Assembly: GCA_035610365.1 (NCBI GenBank)
Contig: CM069434.1
Span: 29,970,238-30,034,237 of the forward strand
From: Aquatica leii
Taxonomy: Eukaryota > Arthropoda > Insecta > Coleoptera > Lampyridae
Reading direction: 5' to 3'
Length of the DNA stretch: 64,000 nucleotides
Shown here: one piece after another, positions 22,000-36,900 of the stretch
How the letters are laid out: every line of letters begins with the position of its first letter
Numbering within the stretch: the stretch's first letter is position 1
The notes under the pieces: generated by a model
What the model saw: the letters and a program-made list of their open reading frames with translations, nothing else
Database searches by the model: none
What the model was told of the DNA's origin: nothing
Program-made: the position numbers and the translations under genes

Positions 22000-24900
22000 A
22001 TTCCTATTTATGCAATTGACAAAATGTATAGATAATACTGTCTGCAAACGACACAGTAAATACTGCCTTATAACAAGCATTGATTTAACGCATCGCAGGC
22101 TCTGGTAGTTACATTTTACATAGTTTTTGAAAAATCTGTTTGTTCTTATTCCTATTTATGCAATTGACAAAATGTATAGATAATACTGTCTGCAAACGAC
22201 ACAGTAAATACTGCCTTATAACAAGCATTGATTTAACGCATCGCAGGCTCTGGTAGTTACATTTTACATAGTTTTTTGAAAAATCTGTTTGTTCTTATTC
22301 CTATTTATGCAATTGACAAAATGTATAGATAATACTGTCTGCAAACGACACAGTAAATACTGCCTTATAACAAGCATTGATTTAACGCATCGCAGGCTCT
22401 GGTAGTTACATTTTACATAGTTTTTTGAAAAATCTGTTTGTTCTTATTCCTATTTATGCAATTGACAAAATGTATAGATAATACTGTCTGCAAACGACAC
22501 AGTAAATACTGCCTTATAACAAGCATTGATTTAACGCATCGCAGGCTCTGGTAGTTACATTTTACATAGTTTTTGAAAAATCTGTTTGTTCTTATTCCTA
22601 TTTATGCAATTGACAAAATGTATAGATAATACTGTCTGCAAACGACACAGTAAATACTGCCTTATAACAAGCATTGATTTAACGCATCGCAGGCTCTGGT
22701 AGTTACATTTTACATAGTTTTTTGAAAAATCTGTTTGTTCTTATTCCTATTTATGCAATTGACAAAATGTATAGATAATACTGTCTGCAAACGACACAGT
22801 AAATACTGCCTTATAACAAGCATTGATTTAACGCATCGCAGGCTCTGGTAGTTACATTTTACATAGTTTTTTGAAAAATCTGTTTGTTCTTATTCCTATT
22901 TATGCAATTGACAAAATGTATAGATAATACTGTCTGCAAACGACACAGTAAATACTGCCTTATAACAAGCATTGATTTAACGCATCGCAGGCTCTGGTAG
23001 TTACATTTTACATAGTTTTTTGAAAAATCTGTTTGTTCTTATTCCTATTTATGCAATTGACAAAATGTATAGATAATACTGTCTGCAAACGACACAGTAA
23101 ATACTGCCTTATAACAAGCATTGATTTAACGCATCGCAGGCTCTGGTAGTTACATTTTACATAGTTTTTGAAAAATCTGTTTGTTCTTATTCCTATTTAT
23201 GCAATTGACAAAATGTATAGATAATACTGTCTGCAAACGACACAGTAAATACTGCCTTATAACAAGCATTGATTTAACGCATCGCAGGCTCTGGTAGTTA
23301 CATTTTACATAGTTTTTGAAAAATCTGTTTGTTCTTATTCCTATTTATGCAATTGACAAAATGTATAGATAATACTGTCTGCAAACGACACAGTAAATAC
23401 TGCCTTATAACAAGCATTGATTTAACGCATCGCAGGCTCTGGTAGTTACATTTTACATAGTTTTTTGAAAAATCTGTTTGTTCTTATTCCTATTTATGCA
23501 ATTGACAAAATGTATAGATAATACTGTCTGCAAACGACACAGTAAATACTGCCTTATAACAAGCATTGATTTAACGCATCGCAGGCTCTGGTAGTTACAT
23601 TTTACATAGATTTTTGAAAAATCTGTTTGTTCTTATTCCTATTTATGCAATTGACAAAATGTATAGATAATACTGTCTGCAAACGACACAGTAAATACTG
23701 CCTTATAACAAGCATTGATTTAACGCATCGCAGGCTCTGGTAGTTACATTTTACATAGTTTTTTGAAAAATCTGTTTGTTCTTATTCCCATTTATGCAAT
23801 TGACAAAATGTATAGATAATACTGTCTGCAAACGACACAGTAAATACTGCCTTATAACAAGCATTGATTTAACGCATCGCAGGCTCTGGTAGTTACATTT
23901 TACATAGCTTTTTCAAAACTCTGTTTGTTCTTATTCCTATTTATGCAATTGACAAAATGTATAGATAATACTGTCTGCAAACGACACAGTAAATACTGCC
24001 TTATAACAAGCATTGATTTAACGCATCGCAGGCTCTGGTAGTTACATTTTACACAGTTATTTGAAAAATCTGTTTGTTCTTATTCCTATTTATGCAATTG
24101 ACAAAATGTATAGATAATACTGTCTGCAAACGACACAGTAAATACTGCCTTATAACAAGCATTGATTTAACGCATCGCAGGCTCTGGTAGTTACATTTTA
24201 CATAGTTTTTTGAAAAATCTGTTTGTTCTTATTCCTATTTATGCAATTGACAAAATGTATAGATAATACTGTCTGCAAACGACACAGTAAATACTGCCTT
24301 ATAACAAGCATTGATTTAACGCATCGCAGGCTCTGGTAGTTACATTTTACATAGTTTTTTGAAAAATCTGTTTGTTCTTATTCCTATTTATGCAATTGAC
24401 AAAATGTATAGATAATACTGTCTGCAAACGACACAGTAAATACTGCCTTATAACAAGCATTGATTTAACGCATCGCAGGCTCTGGTAGTTACATTTTACA
24501 TAGTTTTTGAAAAATCTGTTTGTTCTTATTCCTATTTATGCAATTGACAAAATGTATAGATAATACTGTCTGCAAACGACACAGTAAATACTGCCTTATA
24601 ACAAGCATTGATTTAACGCATCGCAGGCTCTGGTAGTTACATTTTACATAGTTTTTTGAAAAATCTGTTTGTTCTTATTCCTATTTATGCAATTGACAAA
24701 ATGTATAGATAATACTGTCTGCAAACGACACAGTAAATACTGCCTTATAACAAGCATTGATTTAACGCATCGCAGGCTCTGGTAGTTACATTTTACATAG
24801 TTTTTTAAAAATCTGTTTGTTCTTATTCCTATTTATGCAATTGACAAAATGTATAGATAATACTGTCTGCAAACGACACAGTAAATACTGCCTTATAACA

Positions 24901-27900
24901 AGCATTGATTTAACGCATCGCAGGCTCTGGTAGTTACATTTTACATAGTTTTTGAAAAATCTGTTTGTTCTTATTCCTATTTATGCAATTGACAAAATGT
25001 ATGGATAATACTGTCTGCAAACGACACAGTAAATACTGCCTTATAACAAGCATTGATTTAACGCATCGCAGGCTCTGGTAGTTACATTTTACATAGTTTT
25101 TGAAAAATCTGTTTGTTCTTATTCCTATTTATGCAATTGACAAAATGTATAGATAATACTGTCTGCAAACGACACAGTAAATACTGCCTTATAACAAGCA
25201 TTGATTTAACGCATCGCAGGCTCTGGTAGTTACATTTTACATAGTTTTTTGAAAAATCTGTTTGTTCTTATTCCTATTTATGCAATTGACAAAATGTATA
25301 GATAATACTGTCTGCAAACGACACAGTAAATACTGCCTTATAACAAGCATTGATTTAACGCATCGCAGGCTCTGGTAGTTACATTTTACATAGTTTTTTA
25401 AAAATCTGTTTGTTCTTATTCCTATTTATGCAATTGACAAAATGTATAGATAATACTGTCTGCAAACGACACAGTAAATACTGCCTTATAACAAGCATTG
25501 ATTTAACGCATCGCAGGCTCTGGTAGTTACATTTTACATAGTTTTTGAAAAATCTGTTTGTTCTTATTCCTATTTATGCAATTGACAAAATGTATAGATA
25601 ATACTGTCTGCAAACGACACAGTAAATACTGCCTTATAACAAGCATTGATTTAACGCATCGCAGGCTCTGGTAGTTACATTTTACATAGTTTTTTGAAAA
25701 ATCTGTTTGTTCTTATTCCTATTTATGCAATTGACAAAATGTATAGATAATACTGTCTGCAAACGACACAGTAAATACTGCCTTATAACAAGCATTGATT
25801 TAACGCATCGCAGGCTCTGGTAGTTACATTTTACATAGTTTTTGAAAAATCTGTTTGTTCTTATTCCTATTTATGCAATTGACAAAATGTATAGATAATA
25901 CTGTCTGCAAACGACACAGTAAATACTGCCTTATAACAAGCATTGATTTAACGCATCGCAGGCTCTGGTAGTTACATTTTACATAGTTTTTGGAAAAGCT
26001 GTTTGTTCTTATTCCTATTTATGCAATTGACAAAATGTATAGATAATACTGTCTGCAAACGACACAGTAAATACTGCCTTATAACAAGCATTGATTTAAC
26101 GCATCGCAGGCTCTGGTAGTTACATTTTACATAGTTTTTGAAAAATCTGTTTGTTCTTATTCCTATTTATGCAATTGACAAAATGTATAGATAATACTGT
26201 CTGCAAACGACACAGTAAATACTGCCTTATAACAAGCATTGATTTAACGCATCGCAGGCTCTGGTAGTTACATTTGACATAGTTTTTGAAAAATCTGTTT
26301 GTTCTTATTCCCATTTATGCAATTGACAAAATGTATAGATAATACTGTCTGCAAACGACACAGTAAATACTGCCTTATAACAAGCATTGATTTAACGCAT
26401 CGCAGGCTCTGGTAGTTACATTTTAGATAGTTTTTGAAAAATCTGTTTGTTCTTATTCCTATTTATGCAATTGACAAAATGTATAGATAATACTGTCTGC
26501 AAACGACACAGTAAATACTGCCTTATAACAAGCATTGATTTAACGCATCGCAGGCTCTGGTAGTTACATTTTACATAGTTTTTGAAAAATCTGTTTGTTC
26601 TTATTCCTATTTATGCAATTGACAAAATGTATAGATAATACTGTCTGCAAACGACACAGTAAATACTGCCTTATAACAAGCATTGATTTAACGCATCGCA
26701 GGCTCTGGTAGTTACATTTTACATAGTTTTATGAAAAATCTGTTTGTTCTTATTCCTATTTATGCAATTGACAAAATGTATAGATAATACTGTCTGCAAA
26801 CGACACAGTAAATACTGCCTTATAACAAGCATTGATTTAACGCATCGCAGGCTCTGGTAGTTACATTTTACATAGTTTTTTGAAAAATCTGTTTGTTCTT
26901 ATTCCTATTTATGCAATTGACAAAATGTATAGATAATACTGTCTGCAAACGACACAGTAAATACTGCCTTATAACAAGCATTGATTTAACGCATCGCAGG
27001 CTCTGGTAGTTACATTTTACATAGTTTTTGAAAAATCTGTTTGTTCTTATTCCTATTTATGCAATTGACAAAATGTATAGATAATACTGTCTGCAAACGA
27101 CACAGTAAATACTGCCTTATAACAAGCATTGATTTAACGCATCGCAGGCTCTGGTAGTTACATTTTACATAGTTTTTTGAAAAATCTGTTTGTTCTTATT
27201 CCTATTTATGCAATTGACAAAATGTATAGATAATACTGTCTGCAAACGACACAGTAAATACTGCCTTATAACAAGCATTGATTTAACGCATCGCAGGCTC
27301 TGGTAGTTACATTTTACATAGTTTTTGAAAAATCTGTTTGTTCTTATTCCTATTTATGCAATTGACAAAATGTATAGATAATACTGTCTGCAAACGACAC
27401 AGTAAATACTGCCTTATAACAAGCATTGATTTAACGCATCGCAGGCTCTGGTAGTTACATTTTACATAGTTTTTGAAAAATCTGTTTGTTCTTATTCCCA
27501 TTTATGCAATTGACAAAATGTATAGATAATACTGTCTGCAAACGACACAGTAAATACTGCCTTATAACAAGCATTGATTTAACGCATCGCAGGCTCTGGT
27601 AGTTACATTTTACATAGTTTTTGAAAAATCTGTTTGTTCTTATTCCTATTTATGCAATTGACAAAATGTATAGATAATACTGTCTGCAAACGACACAGTA
27701 AATACTGCCTTATAACAAGCATTGATTTAACGCATCGCAGGCTCTGGTAGTTACATTTTACATAGTTTTTGACAAATCTGTTTGTTTTTATTCCTATTTA
27801 TGCAATTGACAAAATGTATAGATAATACTGTCTGCAAACGACACAGTAAATACTGCCTTATAACAAGCATTGATTTAACGCATCGCAGGCTCTGGTAGTT

Positions 27901-30900
27901 ACATTTTACATAGTTTTTGAAAAATGTGTTTGTTCTTATTCCTATTTATGCAATTGACAAAATGTATAGATAATACTGTCTGCAAACGACACAGTAAATA
28001 CTGCCTTATAACAAGCATTGATTTAACGCATCGCAGGCTCTGGTAGTTACATTTTACATAGTTTTTGAAAAATCTGTTTGTTCTTATTCCCATTTATGCA
28101 ATTGACAAAATGTATAGATAATACTGTCTGCAAACGACACAGTAAATACTGCCTTATAACAAGCATTGATTTAACGCATCGCAGGCTCTGGTAGTTACAT
28201 TTTACATAGTTTTTTGAAAAATCTGTTTGTTCTTATTCCTATTTATGCAATTGACAAAATGTATAGATAATACTGTCTGCAAACGACACAGTAAATACTG
28301 CCTTATAACAAGCATTGATTTAACGCATCGCAGGCTCTGGTAGTTACATTTTACATAGTTTTTTAAAAATCTGTTTGTTCTTATTCCTATTTATGCAATT
28401 GACAAAATGTATAGATAATACTGTCTGCAAACGACACAGTAAATACTGCCTTATAACAAGCATTGATTTAACGCATCGCAGGCTCTGGTAGTTACATTTT
28501 ACATAGTTTTTGAAAAATCTGTTTGTTCTTATTCCTATTTATGCAATTGACAAAATGTATAGATAATACTGTCTGCAAACGACACAGTAAATACTGCCTT
28601 ATAACAAGCATTGATTTAACGCATCGCAGGCTCTGGTAGTTACATTTTACATAGTTTTTGAAAAATCTGTTTGTTCTTATTCCTATTTATGCAATTGACA
28701 AAATGTATAGATAATACTGTCTGCAAACGACACAGTAAATACTGCCTTATAACAAGCATTGATTTAACGCATCGCAGGCTCTGGTAGTTACATTTTACAT
28801 AGTTTTTTGAAAAATCTGTTTGTTCTTATTCCTATTTATGCAATTGACAAAATGTATAGATAATACTGTCTGCAAACGACACAGTAAATACTGCCTTATA
28901 ACAAGCATTGATTTAACGCATCGCAGGCTCTGGTAGTTACATTTTACATAGTTTTTAAAAAAATCTGTTTGTTCTTATTCCTATTTATGCAATTGACAAA
29001 ATGTATAGATAATACTGTCTGCAAACGACACAGTAAATACTGCCTTATAAAAAGCATTGATTTAACGCATCGCAGGCTCTGGTAGTTACATTTTACATAG
29101 TCTTTTGAAAAATCTGTTTGTTCTTATTCCTATTTATGCAATTGACAAAATGTATAGATAATACTGTCTGCAAACGACACAGTAAATACTGCCTTATAAC
29201 AAGCATTGATTTAACGCATCGCAGGCTCTGGTAGTTACATTTTACATAGTTTTTTGAAAAATCTGTTTGTTCTTATTCCTATTTATGCAATTGACAAAAT
29301 GTATAGATAATACTGTCTGCAAACGACACAGTAAATACTGCCTTATAACAAGCATTGATTTAACGCATCGCAGGCTCTGGTAGTTACATTTTACATAGTT
29401 TTTGAAAAATCTGTTTTTTGTTATTCCTATTTATCCAATAGACAAAATGTATAGATAATACTGTCTGCAAACGACACAGTAAATACTGCCTTATAACAAG
29501 CATTGATTTAACGCATCGCAGACTCTGGTAGTTACATTTTACATAGTTTTTGAAAAATCTGTTTGTTCTTATTCCTATTTATGCAATTGACAAAATGTAT
29601 AGATAATACTGTCTGCAAACGACACAGTAAATACTGCCTTATAACAAGCATTGATTTAACGCATCGCAGGCTCTGGTAGTTACATTTTACATAGTTTTTG
29701 AAAAATCTGTTTGTTCTTATTCCTATTTATGCAATTGACAAAATGTATAGATAATACTGTCTGCAAACGACACAGTAAATACTGCCTTATAACAAGCATT
29801 GATTTAACGCATCGCAGGCTCTGGTAGTTACATTTTACATAGTTTTTTGAAAAATCTGTTTGTTCTTATTCCTATTTATGCAATTGACAAAATGTATAGA
29901 TAATACTGTCTGCAAACGACACAGTAAATACTGCCTTATAACAAGCATTGATTTAACGCATCGCAGGCTCTGGTAGTTACATTTTACATAGTTTTTGAAA
30001 AATCTGTTTGTTCTTATTCCTATTTATGCAATTGACAAAATGTATAGATAATACTGTCTGCAAACGACACAGTAAATACTGCCTTATAACAAGCATTGAT
30101 TTAACGCATCGCAGGCTCTGGTAGTTACATTTTACATAGTTTTTGAAAAATCTGTTTGTTCTTATTCCCATTTATGCAATTGACAAAATGTATAGATAAT
30201 ACTGTCTGCAAACGACACAGTAAATACTGCCTTATAACAAGCATTGATTTAACGCATCGCAGGCTCTGGTAGTTACATTTTACATAGTTTTTTAAAAATC
30301 TGTTTGTTCTTATTCCTATTTATGCAATTGACAAAATGTATAGATAATACTGTCTGCAAACGACACAGTAAATACTGCCTTATAACAAGCATTGATTTAA
30401 CGCATCGCAGGCTCTGGTAGTTACATTTTACATAGTTTTTTGAAAAATCTGTTTGTTCTTATTCCTATTTATGCAATTGACAAAATGTATAGATAATACT
30501 GTCTGCAAACGACACAGTAAATACTGCCTTATAACAAGCATTGATTTAACGCATCGCAGGCTCTGGTAGTTACATTTTACATAGTTTTTTGAAAAATCTG
30601 TTTGTTCTTATTCCTATTTATGCAATTGACAAAATGTATAGATAATACTGTCTGCAAACGACACAGTAAATACTGCCTTATAACAAGCATTGATTTAACG
30701 CATCGCAGGCTCTGGTAGTTACATTTTACATAGTTTTTGAAAAATCTGTTTGTTCTTATTCCTATTTATGCAATTGACAAAATGTATAGATAATACTGTC
30801 TGCAAACGACACAGTAAATACTGCCTTATAACAAGCATTGATTTAACGCATCGCAGGCTCTGGTAGTTACATTTTACATAGTTTTTTGAAAAATCTGTTT

Positions 30901-33900
30901 GTTCTTATTCCTATTTATGCAATTGACAAAATGTATAGATAATACTGTCTGCAAACGACACAGTAAATACTGCCTTATAACAAGCATTGATTTAACGCAT
31001 CGCAGGCTCTGGTAGTTACATTTTACATAGTTTTTTGAAAAATCTGTTTGTTCTTATTCCCATTTATGCAATTGACAAAATGTATAGATAATACTGTCTG
31101 CAAACGACACAGTAAATACTGCCTTATAACAAGCATTGATTTAACGCATCGCAGGCTCTGGTAGTTACATTTTACATAGTTTTTGAAAAATCTGTTTGTT
31201 CTTATTCCTATTTATGCAATTGACAAAATGTATAGATAATACTGTCTGCAAACGACACAGTAAATACTGCCTTATAACAAGCATTGATTTAACGCATCGC
31301 AGGCTCTGGTAGTTACATTTTACATAGTTTTTTGAAAAATCTGTTTGTTCTTATTCCTATTTATGCAATTGACAAAATGTATAGATAATACTGTCTGCAA
31401 ACGACACAGTAAATACTGCCTTATAACAAGCATTGATTTAACGCATCGCAGGCTCTGGTAGTTACATTTTACATAGTTTTTGAAAAATCTGTTTGTTCTT
31501 ATTCCTATTTATGCAATTGACAAAATGTATAGATAATACTGTCTGCAAACGACACAGTAAATACTGCCTTATAACAAGCATTGATTTAACGCATCGCAGG
31601 CTCTGGTAGTTACATTTTACATAGTTTTTGAAAAATCTGTTTGTTCTTATTCCCATTTATGCAATTGACAAAATGTATAGATAATACTGTCTGCAAACGA
31701 CACAGTAAATACTGCCTTATAACAAGCATTGATTTAACGCATCGCAGGCTCTGGTAGTTACATTTTACATAGTTTTTGAAAAATCTGTTTGTTCTTATTC
31801 CTATTTATGCAATTGACAAAATGTATAGATAATACTGTCTGCAAACGACACAGTAAATACTGCCTTATAACAAGCATTGATTTAACGCATCGCAGGCTCT
31901 GGTAGTTACATTTTACATAGTTTTTTGAAAAATCTGTTTGTTCTTATTCCTATTTATGCAATTGACAAAATGTATAGATAATACTGTCTGCAAACGACAC
32001 AGTAAATACTGCCTTATAACAAGCATTGATTTAACGCATCGCAGGCTCTGGTAGTTACATTTTACATAGTTTTTTGAAAAATCTGTTTGTTCTTATTCCT
32101 ATTTATGCAATTGACAAAATGTATAGATAATACTGTCTGCAAACGACACAGTAAATACTGCCTTATAACAAGCATTGATTTAACGCATCGCAGGCTCTGG
32201 TAGTTACATTTTACATAGTTTTTGAAAAATCTGTTTGTTCTTATTCCTATTTATGCAATTGACAAAATGTATAGATAATACTGTCTGCAAACGACACAGT
32301 AAATACTGCCTTATAACAAGCATTGATTTAACGCATCGCAGGCTCTGGTAGTTACATTTTACATAGTTTTTGAAAAATCTGTTTGTTCTTATTCCTATTT
32401 ATGCAATTGACAAAATGTATAGATAATACTGTCTGCAAACGACACAGTAAATACTGCCTTATAACAAGCATTGATTTAACGCATCGCAGGCTCTGGTAGT
32501 TACATTTTACATAGTTTTTTGAAAAATCTGTTTGTTCTTATTCCTATTTATGCAATTGACAAAATGTATAGATAATACTGTCTGCAAACGACACAGTAAA
32601 TACTGCCTTATAACAAGCATTGATTTAACGCATCGCAGGCTCTGGTAGTTACATTTTACATAGTTTTTGAAAAATCTGTTTGTTCTTATTCCTATTTATG
32701 CAATTGACAAAATGTATAGATAATACTGTCTGCAAACGACACAGTAAATACTGCCTTATAACAAGCATTGATTTAACGCATCGCAGGCTCTGGTAGTTAC
32801 ATTTTACATAGTTTTTTGAAAAATCTGTTTGTTCTTATTCCTATTTATGCAATTGACAAAATGTATAGATAATACTGTCTGCAAACGACACAGTAAATAC
32901 TGCCTTATAACAAGCATTGATTTAACGCATCGCAGGCTCTGGCAGTTACATTTTACATAGTGTGGTGAAAGATGTGTGTGTGCTTAGTGCTATTTTTGCA
33001 ATTGACAAAATGTATAGATAATACTGTCTGCAAACGATACAGTAAATACTGCCTTATAACAAGCATTGATTTAACGCATCGCAGGCTCTGGTAGTTACAT
33101 TTTACATAGTTTTTGAAAAATCTGTTTGTTCTTATTCCCATTTATGCAATTGACAAAATGTATAGATAATACTGTCTGCAAACGACACAGTAAATACTGC
33201 CTTATAACAAGCATTGATTTAACGCATCGCAGGCTCTGGTAGTTACATTTTACATAGTTTTTTGAAAAATCTGTTTGTTCTTATTCCTATTTATGCAATT
33301 GACAAAATGTATAGATAATACTGTCTGCAAACGACACAGTAAATACTGCCTTATAACAAGCATTGATTTAACGCATCGCAGGCTCTGGTAGTTACATTTT
33401 ACATAGTTTTTGAAAAATCTGTTTGTTCTTATTCCTATTTATGCAATTGACAAAATGTATAGATAATACTGTCTGCAAACGACACAGTAAATACTGCCTT
33501 ATAACAAGCATTGATTTAACGCATCGCAGGCTCTGGTAGTTACATTTTACATAGTTTTTTGAAAAATCTGTTTGTTTTTATTCCTATTTATGCAATTGAC
33601 AAAATGTATAGATAATACTGTCTGCAAACGACACAGTAAATACTGCCTTATAACAAGCATTGATTTAACGCATCGCAGGCTCTGGTAGTTACATTTTACA
33701 TAGTTTTTGAAAAATCTGTTTGTTCTTATTCCCATTTATGCAATTGACAAAATGTATAGATAATACTGTCTGCAAACGACACAGTAAATACTGCCTTATA
33801 ACAAGCATTGATTTAACGCATCGCAGGCTCTGGTAGTTACATTTTACATAGTTTTTGAAAAATCTGTTTGTTCTTATTCCTATTTATGCAATTGACAAAA

Positions 33901-36900
33901 TGTATAGATAATACTGTCTGCAAACGACACAGTAAATACTGCCTTATAACAAGCATTGATTTAACGCATCGCAGGCTCTGGTAGTTACATTTTACATAGT
34001 TTTTTGAAAAATCTGTTTGTTCTTATTCCTATTTATGCAATTGACAAAATGTATAGATAATACTGTCTGCAAACGACACAGTAAATACTGCCTTATAACA
34101 AGCATTGATTTAACGCATCGCAGGCTCTGGTAGTTACATTTTACATAGTTTTTGAAAATTCTGTTTGTTCTTATTCCTATTTATGCAATTGACAAAATGT
34201 ATAGATAATACTGTCTGCAAACGACACAGTAAATACTGCCTTATAACAAGCATTGATTTAACGCATCGCAGGCTCTGGTAGTTACATTTTACATAGTTTT
34301 TTGAAAAATCTGTTTGTTCTTATTCCTATTTATGCAATTGACAAAATGTATAGATAATACTGTCTGCAAACGACACAGTAAATACTGCCTTATAACAAGC
34401 ATTGATTTAACGCATCGCAGGCTCTGGTAGTTACATTTTACATAGTTTTTTGAAAAATCTGTTTGTTCTTATTCCTATTTATGCAATTGACAAAATGTAT
34501 AGATAATACTGTCTGCAAACGACACAGTAAATACTGCCTTATAACAAGCATTGATTTAACGCATCGCAGGCTCTGGTAGTTACATTTTAGATAGGTTTTT
34601 GAAAGATGTGTTTGTTCTTATTCCTATTTATGCAATTGACAAAATGTATAGATAATACTGTCTGCAAACGACACAGTAAATACTGCCTTATAACAAGCAT
34701 TGATTTAACGCATCGCAGGCTCTGGTAGTTACATTTTACATAGTTTTTTGAAAAATCTGTTTGTTCTTATTCCTATTTATGCAATTGACAAAATGTATAG
34801 ATAATACTGTCTGCAAACGACACAGTAAATACTGCCTTATAACAAGCATTGATTTAACGCATCGCAGGCTCTGGTAGTTACATTTTACATAGTTTTTTAA
34901 AAATCTGTTTGTTCTTATTCCTATTTATGCAATTGACAAAATGTATAGATAATACTGTCTGCAAACGACACAGTAAATACTGCCTTATAACAAGCATTGA
35001 TTTAACGCATCGCAGGCTCTGGTAGTTACATTTTACATAGTTTTTTGAAAAATCTGTTTGTTCTTATTCCTATTTATGCAATTGACAAAATGTATAGATA
35101 ATACTGTCTGCAAACGACACAGTAAATACTGCCTTATAACAAGCATTGATTTAACGCATCGCAGGCTCTGGTAGTTACATTTTACATAGTTTTTGAAAAA
35201 TCTGTTTGTTCTTATTCCCATTTATGCAATTGACAAAATGTATAGATAATACTGTCTGCAAACGACACAGTAAATACTGCCTTATAACAAGCATTGATTT
35301 AACGCATCGCAGGCTCTGGTAGTTACATTTTACATAGTTTTTTGAAAAATCTGTTTGTTCTTATTCCTATTTATGCAATTGACAAAATGTATAGATAATA
35401 CTGTCTGCAAACGACACAGTAAATACTGCCTTATAACAAGCATTGATTTAACGCATCGCAGGCTCTGGTAGTTACATTTTACATAGTTTTTTGAAAAATC
35501 TGTTTGTTCTTATTCCTATTTATGCAATTGACAAAATGTATAGATAATACTGTCTGCAAACGACACAGTAAATACTGCCTTATAACAAGCATTGATTTAA
35601 CGCATCGCAGGCTCTGGTAGTTACATTTTACATAGTTTTTTGAAAACTCTGTTTGTTCTTATTCCTATTTATGCAATTGACAAAATGTATAGATAATACT
35701 GTCTGCAAACGACACAGTAAATACTGCCTTATAACAAGCATTGATTTAACGCATCGCAGGCTCTGGTAGTTACATTTTACATAGTTTTTTGAAAAATCTG
35801 TTTGTTCTTATTCCTATTTATGCAATTGACAAAATGTATAGATAATACTGTCTGCAAACGACACAGTAAATACTGCCTTATAACAAGCATTGATTTAACG
35901 CATCGCAGGCTCTGGTAGTTACATTTTACATAGTTTTTTGAAAAATCTGTTTGTTCTTATTCCTATTTATGCAATTGACAAAATGTATAGATAATACTGT
36001 CTGCAAACGACACAGTAAATACTGCCTTATAACAAGCATTGATTTAACGCATCGCAGGCTCTGGTAGTTACATTTTACATAGTTTTTTGAAAAATCTGTT
36101 TGTTCTTATTCCCATTTATGCAATTGACAAAATGTATAGATAATACTGTCTGCAAACGACACAGTAAATACTGCCTTATAACAAGCATTGATTTAACGCA
36201 TCGCAGGCTCTGGTAGTTACATTTTACATAGTTTTTTGAAAAATCTGTTTGTTCTTATTCCTATTTATGCAATTGACAAAATGTATAGATAATACTGTCT
36301 GCAAACGACACAGTAAATACTGCCTTATAACAAGCATTGATTTAACGCATCGCAGGCTCTGGTAGTTACATTTTACATAGTTTTTTGAAAAATCTGTTTG
36401 TTCTTATTCCTATTTATGCAATTGACAAAATGTATAGATAATACTGTCTGCAAACGACACAGTAAATACTGCCTTATAACAAGCATTGATTTAACGCATC
36501 GCAGGCTCTGGTAGTTACATTTTACATATGTTTTTCAAAAATCTGTTTGTTCTTATTCCCATTTATGCAATTGACAAAATGTATAGATAATACTGTCTGC
36601 AAACGACACAGTAAATACTGCCTTATAACAAGCATTGATTTAACGCATCGCAGGCTCTGGTAGTTACATTTTACATAGTTTTTTGAAAAATCTGTTTGTT
36701 CTTATTCCTATTTATGCAATTGACAAAATGTATAGATAATACTGTCTGCAAACGACACAGTAAATACTGCCTTATAACAAGCATTGATTTAACGCATCGC
36801 AGGCTCTGGTAGTTACATTTTACATAGTTTTTTAAAAATCTGTTTGTTCTTATTCCTATTTATGCAATTGACAAAATGTATAGATAATACTGTCTGCAAA

